Assembly (NCBI GenBank): GCA_027600665.1
Contig: JADGJL010000880.1
Location: 1-12,509, forward strand
Source: Irineochytrium annulatum
Lineage: Eukaryota > Chytridiomycota > Chytridiomycetes > Chytridiales > Chytridiaceae
Direction: 5' to 3'
DNA length: 12,509 nt
In this document: one piece after another, positions 1 to 7,895 of the stretch
Position numbering within the stretch: position 1 is the first letter of the stretch
How the letters are laid out: each line of letters starts with the position of its first letter
Translations under genes and position numbers: made by a program
Notes under the pieces: model-generated
Databases searched by the model: none
What the model was told of the DNA's origin: nothing
What the model saw: only the letters and a program-made list of their open reading frames with translations

Positions 1-3000
1 GTTCCCTCTCCTGCATCAAGCTCTCGACGCTCATAGCAGCTTCACTGCTACCCGTCCCTCCACCCGAGTTCGACCCCATCTGCGTCGCCGCCTGTTCAAT
101 CATTATCTTCCTCAGCGACATCCCCGCGCTGCTGAGCGACCTCTTAATGCCTGACCCCGACGCAGCTGGAGTGGCTTGACCGGCCACGCTTGATAGCGGC
201 AACGGCCCGGGAAGCGGCGGCACCGGGGAGGGCGTCGCAACAACGTTCCCAGCCGAAGTTGACATCGACAGCATCTCACCGGCGCCCCCATGTGTCTGCT
301 GCGGGAACGCCATGGAGAGCGCGTGGGCTCCGCCCGCCGTGAGAGTGGCGGTGTGGTTATGAACGGTGGCCGTGGGCTGGTGCTCGAGAATCATAGCGGC
401 CCATTTCATGCGGTTCTTCAAAATGCCTTTCTGGATGCGGCTGCAGCGGTCGTTGTTTTGGTTGAAGATGGTCCAGGCGTCATAGAGCGGGGAGACGAGA
501 AAATCGATGAATCCGACCTAGAGGGAAGTATCAAGTGGTTAGACTCGAAAAATGACGAGTCCAACGATGAGTAATTTACCTGACACTTTGGCACATTCGG
601 GTTATGCCTGTCCATGAACTGGCTCACGCTAAACCCAAGCTCCCGCTCCATATCGCCTTGCCTATAAAACTCCTCCATAACGCTCTCGCACCACCGATCC
701 GAGATCTCCGCCATCTTGCTCGGGTTATTTAAATCCGCGCACTTGAGCGCAATCTCTACGATGGCAATTCTGGATTCCTGATGCTCGAGCCGCCCAAAAC
801 CGACGGTGCTCATCTTCGTCTTAAATTTCGTCACGTACTCAAAGTGCTTGCCCATGTCGGTGCAGAGGATTAGGCGGATAACAAGCCGGCGAATGTCGTC
901 GTACTCGTCGTTAGTCATGCCGGAGAAAATGTTGAAGGGACTGTTGAGGGACATCTGGAAAAAGTGGGCGCTGTGGTGGAGTTCGTTGACGGAGATATCG
1001 GAGTACATGACCGCGATCGGGTGGTGAGATTTCACCATGAATTGGTTGTTGTAGCCCTGTATCGACATGTGTATTAATGCATGTGCGGGTTTAAGTACCT
1101 ATTGTGAAATAACTTACCGGATGATCCAAATCATGTCCAATAGCTGCAATGATGGCCGCAAACTTCTCCGCAGCGCTCATCCGATTACTTAGATCGAACG
1201 CCGTGTTTAACAACAGAAAGTTAAACGCATGCAATACATCCGCCGCATGGATTGCATTATGATACGGATGCGACCTATACTCGCTCTCCATCATCAATAG
1301 CCAACCCAAAAACTTATCCCGATCCACCATGAAGCTCGGGAACAGCTCGTTCTGCTCCAGCATCCACAATCCCGCGAAATACAGCGGGTGCCCGCCCGTC
1401 TTCTCGCAGAGGTCGAACATGTCAATATTCCAGGACGGGAACCAAAGGTCCAGGTAGTTGAGAATAGACCAGCCGTCGATCTGCTCGAGGTACGTCGGGG
1501 ATGAGAGGCAAGCGACGGCCGCAGCCGTGCGGCTTTGGCTGGTGCCTTCCTTGCGATCCTGCTCAGCTTTAGCCTCGGCGGATGCCAGCGCATCGGGTAT
1601 CCGCGCGGTGAAAGGTGGAAGAGGTGGAGGAGGCGGCGTATCCGCTACAGCGCTAGACTGCCGTCTGCCGACATTATGTGTCCGCAACTGCCGCAAGCCC
1701 GCTGCCATAATGCCCGTTGACGGAGCAATCCCCGCAGCGGACGTATGGCTAACCGCCGACGACGCGGGCGAAGCCGGCAGCGGGGGCAACGACGGCAGGC
1801 CAAGCGTCGGCTGATCCGCCTGCATGGCGCCGCTCGTATAGCTGCTCCTCCTCCTCCTACTTGCTACACTATGCGGCGTGACTAGCGGGCTCCCCTTCTC
1901 GTTTCGCTCCGGCTCGTTTCTCTCGACGCGATATACCCTCGTCCTCGTCAGCTGCAAGCTCGGGTCGCTCGCATTCCTTGCCCTCCCTGTGCTGCCGACG
2001 CTGTTCCTGTTCGCGGCGCGCACGGACGCGGCCGCGATGCTCGGCGCCATGGATCCCCGGTGGGCCTGGAAGGCGTTGGAGTTGTGGTGGAGGTGCGTGT
2101 TGGTATGGGTGTGGTGGGTGTGGGTGGTCGTGTGCGGGTGCGGGTGAGAGGCAGTGTAGGTGGTGTGGGTGAGCGTCGGGGTCGCCTGGGCTGCGAGGAC
2201 GGTGTTGAGGACCCACGACTTGACCTCCTCGTCCATCGGGGTGTTGTTGGCGTTGGTGACGTCGGTTAGGGAGGGAACGTAGGCGTCGCCGCCGGAGAGT
2301 AGCGCCTCGAGGATGCGCTCAATTTCGGCTGGGGACAGGCGTTTAGAGCGATGGGATTGTTGGAGGTCGCGGAGGAGCGCTAGGGCTCGCGAGCCGGGGC
2401 CTTCGATGTTGACTTTCGGCGCACCCCGCTGATAATAATCGACCTCAGTAAAAGCCGGCTTTTAAATAAAGGCTTACGCGAGCGGAATTCTCAATTTCCT
2501 CCTTCATCTTGCTGACTTGCAGTCTGACCCGCCGGTCGAAGTACCAGACGAGCACGATGCCAACGCATATGATGATCACGATGGCGAGGATGCCAAGACA
2601 AACATACAACACAATCTTGCTCTGGGGCGGTGGAGGTCCTTGAACTAAGCAAACGTCAATGGAATTCGTATTGGCATAAGAAGTAGGACTAACGTTGCGC
2701 AATTCCCGACTCCGTTATGAAAATATCGAATTCAAGGTCGTCGGCCGCAAAGTGGGCCTCTACGGAATCCGATTGGCTTGCGTTTGCTATGGTGGAAAGC
2801 AAGATAGAAGTCGTCGCATTCGCCATCATCACCACAAACGTCCTAAGGAGACCTGGTAAGTGCCATGTCCTAACGCAAGGTCCTCTTACATCTGCCGGAT
2901 AGCCGTGTTATCCTGAAAGTGGACCGGCCCAGTTACCGTATCCATGGCCGGGAACGAGAAACTCGCCGGAACCGCAATATGTTGCATTGCAGTCCCTTTC

Positions 3001-4414
3001 ACGCCACTAGCAAGCTGGGCGACCGTGACGTCAGAGTTGACTGCATTTTGCTTCAAGAGCTAAGATGAACGTTAAGCAACGTTCCTTGTCAGCGATACAA
3101 ATAACGGCACTCGTACCTGATCGTATCCAGCGACTAAAAGGTCGAAGCAAGTCTGGTAATAGTAATAATCCCGCGGCGGAGACGGCAGCGCTGCGACATC
3201 GGGATATCTGAAAGGTGGGTAGAATAAATCAGCCGGCCACACAAAAAATCGAAAATCCGCGCACTTCTCTCTCCACGGCAGTCCAACCCAATCCCTCTCA
3301 AATATTCCCGCCTCCATCCCCTCATTCGCCCTCCCAACAACAACCACAACCTCCTCCGCCTTCACGAGCCCCATCCTCGCCCCTCCACCCCCGGCCATAT
3401 CCTCCCCGGCCTGCCCACCGACGACCCACGTCACGTTCGAGTTGCCGTACGCCCTCGCGGCGTCGTGGCACCACTTGAACGTCCGCGCGTCCCCGTAGAA
3501 TAGCATAAGCGGCTGGGGCCCGGATTCGTAGGGCGGCATCATGGAGAAGAGGGAGTCGATCGAGACTAGGCAGGGGTTCGGCGTTTGCAGGGTCGCGGGG
3601 ACGTGGAGGGGGCCCGTTAGGGTTACGTTGTAAATGACGGAGAGCGTCTCGATGAGGTCGTGCACTACAAGGAGTGTTACGACATGCGTTAGTAAATATT
3701 AGCAAGGTGTGAACTTACATTGATACTGCGCCGGTACAAGAAGCGACGCGGAGTGTTGCCCCAGGGATACAACGTATTCGAACATCGCGGCAAGGGAGTC
3801 TGCAACGCTGGCCTTAATCATCATATAGGTCGAGAAGTCTGGATAGTTGCGATCCTCTGTTGATGACAATCGATTTTAAGTCCCCACGAAAGCGGAAACG
3901 AAAGGCAACGAAAAGCACACAACGAACCTCCCAAGTCGCAAACCGGTAGCCCATAGCTCTCCGCAACCGTGAGTCCAACTTGACCCCACATCGACGAGTC
4001 CGCCACGACCCCAATGACGCCCCCGCTTTCCACTCCCACCATCAAGTCTTTCACGATCCCCGTCTTGTTGCTGACGGGGTCCACGACGCCCACGACGATC
4101 TCGACCCCGACCCCGCTCAAGACGCCATGCGCTCTCCACCGCTCAATCGAGAGCGTCATCATCCACACGAGCGGGGACCAGTACGTGTCCAGCTCTGGTA
4201 CGGGCAGGTAGAACCTCAGCGTCGGGACAGCAGCTGCTGGCGCCGACATGTCGGATGTCCGGACGGAGTGAGGTGGGAGAGGCGGGGGGATCGATTGAAT
4301 GGCTTGACGCGGGTGTAAGGGTCGAGGAGGGGCGGGTGATGCCGCGGTCGGGTTCAAGGCAAGGGAGAGCGCCATGAGGAGGATCCGCGGCGCGTCGGGG
4401 TGCTGTCGTAACAT
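1..4414 (-). CDS. Receptor-type cyclic-nucleotide phosphodiesterase: signal peptide, ANF-receptor-like ectodomain, TM helix, PDE catalytic domain (3' end cut by window)
   Basis: Predicted membrane receptor whose cytosolic part hydrolyses cAMP and/or cGMP. Exons on the minus strand: 4414-3928, 3856-3719, 3664-3117, 3059-2890, 2842-2694, 2644-2478, 2428-1118, 1056-580, 517-1. All eight introns are GT-AG, 47-71 nt, and reading phase is kept across each, giving at least 1321 residues without a stop. Order (numbered from this start): signal peptide 1-26; ectodomain about 64-448; TM 508-533; helical linker; low-complexity His/Thr/Ser/Pro region; PDE domain about 865-1193; Ser/Gly-rich tail running off the window. 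Five N-glycosylation sequons (NKT, NVT twice, NAT, NAS) all lie before the TM. PDE residues seen are YHNAIH (H943, H947), HDLDHPG (H985, D986), CADLNNP (D1098) and the CQVGFID glutamine (Q1149). Domain calls rest on family motifs; the joining of ectodomain and PDE into one protein is inferred from splice phase. Ligand and nucleotide preference cannot be read from sequence. The start at 4414 is uncertain (see 4415-5308). Confidence 0.85.
386..1495 (-). other. Class I 3',5'-cyclic nucleotide phosphodiesterase catalytic domain
   Basis: Residues about 865-1193 carry the full class I PDE signature. WNIDMFDLCEKT opens the domain, then YHNAIHAADV gives the proton-donor His and first metal His, and GHDLDHPGYNNQF gives the metal-binding His-Asp. 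SVNELHH and ALKCADLNNP (metal Asp) follow, then MEEFYRQGDMERE, and CQVGFIDFLVSPLYDAW with the purine-binding Gln and clamp Phe. All catalytic and metal residues are present, so it should be active. The motifs lie nearest to the animal PDE1/4/7 pattern rather than the yeast high-affinity PDE2, but cAMP versus cGMP preference cannot be assigned. Introns interrupt it at 1057-1117, inside HDLDHP-G, and 518-579, just after the invariant Gln. Confidence 0.93.
1841..1858 (-). other. PKA-like phosphorylation motif RRRRSS in the receptor-PDE linker
   Basis: Residues 744-749 read RRRRSS, a strong match to the basophilic kinase (PKA/PKG) consensus R-R-X-S. A second one, RRQSS, lies at residues 808-812 (1652-1666). 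Both sit in the low-complexity cytosolic linker between the membrane and the PDE domain, where phosphorylation controls several animal PDEs. Feedback by cAMP- or cGMP-dependent kinase is an inference from the motif only; short motifs occur by chance. Confidence 0.35.
2538..2615 (-). other. Single transmembrane helix of the receptor phosphodiesterase
   Basis: Residues 508-533 are an uninterrupted hydrophobic stretch (IVLYVCLGILAIVIIICVGI and onward to VWYF) preceded by a Pro/Gln/Ser/Lys stalk and followed by the basic stop-transfer sequence DRRVRLQVSKMK. The charge pattern places the C-terminal side in the cytosol, a type I membrane protein. The helix lies in exon 6 (2644-2478), which joins in frame to the PDE exon through a 49-nt intron (2429-2477), with AG at 2429-2430 and a TTTACTGAG-like branch site. 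Confidence 0.85.
2890..4225 (-). other. Extracellular ANF-receptor-like (periplasmic-binding type I) domain, spread over exons 1-4
   Basis: Residues about 64-448 follow the pattern of ligand-binding domains in natriuretic-peptide receptors, GABA-B/glutamate receptors and bacterial LivJ-like binding proteins. A first beta strand is followed by a helix holding ERWRAHGVLSGVGVEIVV and the conserved Asp-Pro-X-Ser-Asn (DPVSN, about 112-116). Next come a Gly/Val strand (GVIGVVADSS), a LPVCDLGED strand, an FSTYMMIKASVAD segment (the usual YPTFFR..PSD position) and AMFEYVV. Near the end, FPAMDTVTGPVHFQDNTAIR resembles the family's 'F.G.TG.V.FD..GDR'. Five cysteines could form disulfides. Similarity is at the level of pattern and length; a profile search is needed to name the subfamily. 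A Gly/Val-rich stretch in the middle may be a lineage-specific loop. Confidence 0.7.
4337..4414 (-). other. Signal peptide of the receptor phosphodiesterase
   Basis: The first 26 residues from the ATG at 4414 have a short polar/basic start, the hydrophobic core ILLMALSLAL (residues 11-20) and a small-residue TAAS stretch fitting a cleavage site near residue 26. A Pro-rich stretch follows. This is the classical pattern of a cleavable secretory signal and agrees with the ectodomain that follows. The ATG context is weak (C at -3), so the true initiation codon may lie upstream. Confidence 0.65.
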
Positions 4415-5308
4415 TGGTTTCGCCGTCGCTCGAACGGGAGGTTCCGTTGTGGTTGGCTTCGTTGCATCGGCCGCCCTCTTGGCCTTCGTCACTTCCTTCG
4501 GCTGCTCGCTCGTCATCGACTTCGCGTCGCTTACAGTCCGCGGTCTCCTCAAGTCCCTCCGCCTTTGCAAGGCTTCGCCGGCCTTGATTGCCGTCCACCT
4601 TCTACAAGCCCGCATGGTCCAGTGCGTCACGTATCCCACGATGACGCACAGCTGACCCAACGCGTTCCCTGCAGCCCGACGGCTTTTGATATATGCCCTC
4701 ATTTGCTTGTCGACGTCGCTGGCGACGGGCGTGACGCGGGTCACGCGTCGCGGCCTCCGGCGCGCGTACCGCAACATTTCGACGGGGACCGCGCCCTGCT
4801 GCTCCTCGTCCCAACCGCCCAGTAGCCTCCACTTCACTGGCCTCCCATCGCGATCGTCCACGACTTGGTCAACCGGGGGGAAGTCCATGATCTCATCTCC
4901 ACCCCACTTTCGCCGACGGGCCGCGGGACCGGGGTCTGGCGGCCTCGTCACCACCGGCGGTTGCGGCGGTTCCGGCGGGAGCGGATCCAACGCCAGCGTC
5001 AAGGGCGCCGTCTCTGCAACTTTGACACAGCGAGCTGGCCTCTTCGCTGGGCCTCCCCAAAGGGAGGCGTACACCGATCCAGAGAACCCAGCGACGGGCC
5101 CGAAGGCCCCGCCAGTCCCCGTCGTCGGCGATGTCGTCCGGGATACGATCGCATCGGCCCCGCTCTTCCCGGACTTCGTCGTCGAGACCATCGTCGCTCT
5201 CCTCTCCGTCGGAACCCGCTCCAGCTTCATCGCCCGATCTTCCGTATCCTTCTCTGCGCTCTTTCCGTCAGAGATCGATCTATCGTCGGTCGCGCCCCGC
5301 GGGACCAT
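4415..5308 (-). other. Open in-frame extension upstream of the receptor signal peptide (298 codons, status unresolved)
   Basis: The receptor's first-exon frame stays open upstream of the signal-peptide ATG to an ATG at 5308, which has a good context (AACATGG) compared with the weak one at 4414. The stretch would encode 298 polar, Arg/Pro/Thr-rich residues, with no recognised domain and no clear membrane segment. Its codons have the GC-rich third positions of the neighbouring genes, but high GC alone keeps frames open. It could be a real N-terminal extension, in which case the signal peptide would become an internal anchor; a long 5'UTR; or part of another transcript. A possible donor (GTAAGC, first base 4531) lies within it. 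Confidence 0.3.
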
Positions 5309-5954
5309 GTTCCTGCTTCCCAAACCCCGCGTGATAAATGCAGGGTTTACAGCCGGCTGACAATGTCTCTCCCGCTGTCGTCTTGTTCTCAACAAGAGCC
5401 CTCAAACTGAGCGAGACGGCGGCCGATGGGTGGGGGCGGGCTGGGGTGCGGCCTCTCCACTTCGCGGCTCTTCTTCTCTCGTAAGGATGTTCGGATTTTC
5501 ACGGGATCGACCTGCGCCCAGAGCGAGTATGAAAGACCGCGGCGCCTCAGAGCCTGTCCTTGAATTGGCCCGTGTTGGTAGATTTACTCGCTTTTAACTG
5601 GTGGAGGGGGGGCGCTACGCTTTAGGGATTGGGACCAGAAGTCGGCCGAAGCAAGTCCTCCTCGACCGGCTCGCGTTGACGATTTTATGGGTGAGGAGCG
5701 ACGATCGAAAGGGATGCGAGGGCAGAAGTGGTCATTCGGGGTTTGCAGCTTTTTTCAATAAAGAAGATAATCATTGTGATGTTCACTACTGCGTCTCGGA
5801 CGAGACTGCAAACACCTCCAGGGCATTCACACAGTAAACTTAGACACTGTCCTGACCCAGTCGTGACCCACACGCACCACGACGTGCAGGCAGAATAGAT
5901 GAATGTGGAAGTGCAAGTCAAACTTTTCAAGTCGCATCTGCTACGGAACCACTC
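5309..5954. promoter_or_regulatory. Divergent intergenic region between the receptor PDE and the GST-zeta gene
   Basis: This spacer must hold the promoters of both divergent genes if the receptor transcript begins upstream of 5308. I see no convincing TATA box, tRNA or additional gene; the short open frames in it lack coding character. AT content rises towards 5740-5800, with an AATAAAGAAG stretch at 5758-5767. The last 56 bases contain the small upstream ORF listed separately. Confidence 0.4.
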
Positions 5955-5958
5955 ATGA
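5899..5958 (+). promoter_or_regulatory. Upstream ORF whose stop overlaps the GST-zeta start (ATGA)
   Basis: An ATG at 5899 opens a 19-codon frame ending in TGA at 5956-5958, overlapping the GST-zeta ATG (5955-5957) in the sequence ATGA. If the transcript starts upstream of 5899, scanning ribosomes meet this ORF first, and the main protein would need leaky scanning or termination-coupled reinitiation. If transcription starts between 5901 and 5955 the uORF is irrelevant. The transcription start is unknown. Confidence 0.3.
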
Positions 5959-6993
5959 CCTCCACCTCCACGCCCGACGTGACCCTCCATGGCTACTGGC
6001 GATCCAGCGCCTCATGGCGCGTCCGCCTGGCCCTGAATCTCAAGGTATGGAACTCACCCTCGTCTTGGGTTCCGAGGGAGCGCGCGAACTGAAGATCGAG
6101 CTTTTCTTAATACGATACCGCAGGGCATCCCGTTCAAGACCGTGCCAGTGGACCTTCTCAATCGCGAACAGGTTTTATCTTGTTTTTGTTTGCACGCTCG
6201 CGCATTAACAATGACGATTTCTATTTGCAGCTAACGGAGAACTTCATGAAGCTGAACCCGAACGCGTCCGTGCCGCTCCTCAAGTACGGGGAGCACACGA
6301 TCACGCAGGTGGGGGTCGTTTTCTGTCGTTGCCGCCCGCGAAAGTGATCAAATTACATTTTGTGATAACAGTCCGTCGCCATCCTGGAGTTTCTCGAAGA
6401 AGTGCACCCGAACAACGCCTTGTTGCCTTCGGACCACTATAAGCGGGCGCAGGTTTTCTCAGTCTTGCTTTGCGTTTTCGTTGTTTTGAATTTACGACGT
6501 CTGATTCCAAATCCCAGGTGCGCGCTATCGTGAACCTGATCTGTTGCGACATCCACCCGATCCAGAATCCCCGCGTGATTGGGAAGGTTGGCCCCGAGGC
6601 CGGAAAGGACTGGGCGAGGTTCTGGATCGCGAGAGGTTTCGATGGTATGATGTTCGTGTTCATTCTTTAGAGCCATGTCTGAATCGCGGTAATACCCAGC
6701 ACTTGAGAAGGAACTGGCGGCGACGGCAGGCAAGTACTGCGTCGGGGACGAGATCACGATGGCGGACCTCTGCCTCGTGCCTCAGGTCTACAACGGCCAC
6801 CGGTGAGTTTGCCGGCTCCATCCTCGTTGCTTGGCGTTGATCACGCTCGGTCCCGCTCTCCTGACTTTTTTGTAGATTTAACGTGGACTTTGCGTCATAC
6901 CCCAATATCAACCGGATCGTCGAGGCGCTTGAGGGACACGAGGCTTTCAAGAAGTCGCACCCAACCGCTCAGCCCGATGCTCCGCCATCGTGA
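5955..6993 (+). CDS. GSTZ1: Maleylacetoacetate isomerase / zeta-class glutathione S-transferase, seven exons, 214 aa
   Basis: Glutathione-dependent cis-trans isomerase converting maleylacetoacetate to fumarylacetoacetate in tyrosine/phenylalanine breakdown; cytosolic in most fungi. Exons: 5955-6044, 6124-6171, 6231-6308, 6372-6452, 6518-6644, 6700-6802, 6876-6993 (stop TGA). All introns are GT-AG and 55-79 nt, and phase is maintained throughout. The N-terminal thioredoxin-like domain holds the zeta motif [12 protein letters not shown] (residues 16-27). It also has [12 protein letters not shown] with the cis-Pro and the glutathione-binding [14 protein letters not shown]. The helical domain has the [18 protein letters not shown]-capping box. 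Length matches the usual 210-220. The cysteine of the common SSCSWR motif is Ala here, as in many bacterial members; the catalytic Ser is kept. The start is the first in-frame ATG before the [10 protein letters not shown] strand. Confidence 0.95.
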
Positions 6994-7148
6994 TGTATGC
7001 AACAGCCTTGAACAGAGTCTGGCGCATGACAGGAGGCTGTGGATCTCAATTACTTCCAATTTGTTATTTAGCATACCGTTGCCGTTTTACACCGGGTAAC
7101 TGACGCCCAAGCTTGACCTCCATTATTTTCATGTCGTTGTTACCATGC

Positions 7149-7154
7149 AATAAA
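7149..7154 (+). terminator. GSTZ1: Canonical polyadenylation signal of the GST-zeta gene
   Basis: AATAAA lies 156 bases past the GST-zeta stop codon in AT-rich DNA, within TGCAATAAAATTGC. It is the first perfect AATAAA downstream on this strand and suits the cleavage signal of this transcript. A second AATAAA at 7630-7635 is too far to be the main site. Confidence 0.55.
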
Positions 7155-7770
7155 ATTGCTTCAGCGAACACGATGATATTGTATCAGAGAAGCATAAGAT
7201 ATTCCTTCATAATTCTTTGTGTCCGGGCCACATCAATACGGCGACGAGAGTGTTAGGTTCTGTAGCTTTCCTTCACGACTGATACGAAAATAGAGTTTTT
7301 AAAAGGGAGAACAAGGTAAAAATGTGAGGGAGAGGAACACAAAAGGTGGTTTGAGAGCTTCGGCGGGTAAGACTTTCACCGTAAGATCAAATAGTAGGAG
7401 GTTTTCCCATAAAAAATATTCGCTCCCTCGTTTGATCAAAGTGTAAAGGAGAGTAACAACGGGAAGAAGGATCCGGCCCGCCAGGGCAGACACCTTAAGT
7501 AACACACACCGACTAACCCACATACAAGTACTGCGAGAAGGCATTCATGGGATAAGAAGCGAACAAAATGGAATGTGGAAGAATAGAAGGCAGGTCAAAG
7601 AGAGTGAACGGGAGAGAGGCTAGATGATCAATAAATCCAATCACAAATAGAGAACCTGATAGAAATAGCAAAAAAGAGAATGGGAGAAAAAAAATGATAG
7701 CAGGACAAGAGGTGTTTAAGTCGAACGGAAAGAAAAAAAAGAGGAAACAGTAAGCGGTCTCCAGCAAACT

Positions 7771-7790
7771 CCCTTAACAGCCCTTAACAG
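7771..7790. repeat. Two-copy perfect tandem repeat of CCCTTAACAG
   Basis: CCCTTAACAG occurs twice back to back, 106 bases beyond the kinase stop codon (in its 3'UTR on the minus strand, as CTGTTAAGGG). It slightly resembles a degenerate telomere-type unit, but with only two copies it is most likely a local duplication. Confidence 0.6.
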
Positions 7791-7895
7791 GGCAGCCTAA
7801 TTAAAAGCTCCTCCGAGCGCAACCCCCACCATCGTCATCATTACTGAATTATAGGTTACAACCAAATAATCCCCGGAGCATAGAACGCCAGACTT

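Larger units (their letters stand above)
6994..7895. other. Convergent intergenic / 3'UTR region
   Basis: This is AT-rich DNA between the ends of two converging genes, GST-zeta (plus) and casein kinase 1 (minus). From about 7300 to 7750 the plus strand is purine-rich, so the kinase transcript's 3'UTR would be a pyrimidine-rich tract on the minus strand. Two short minus-strand open frames here encode Phe/Leu/Ser-rich runs that only reflect the base composition. A perfect tandem pair of 10-mers lies at 7771-7790. No RNA gene was recognised. Confidence 0.6.

Noticed and set aside
2429..2477. Alternative acceptor 15 bases earlier (TGAG at 2444-2447), giving a 34-nt intron
   Set aside because: It also keeps the frame, but 34 nt is below the range of all other introns here, and the TTTACTGAG looks like the branch site.
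2445..2702. A separate small single-TM protein of 85 residues
   Set aside because: Its start lies in what is read as an intron, and its tail continues past a GTAAGC donor. Splicing at 2477/2429 joins the TM in frame to the PDE exon, and at 2693/2645 to the ectodomain.
4686..5410. Long plus-strand open frames (224 and 181 codons) opposite the receptor's upstream extension
   Set aside because: They are antisense to an open GC-rich minus-strand frame, rich in Ser/Arg/Pro, with no motif; a usual by-product of high GC third positions.
7299..7767. Two minus-strand frames with Phe/Leu-rich, membrane-like translations
   Set aside because: They translate a pyrimidine-rich 3'UTR tract; hydrophobicity here follows base composition and there is no start context or homology.
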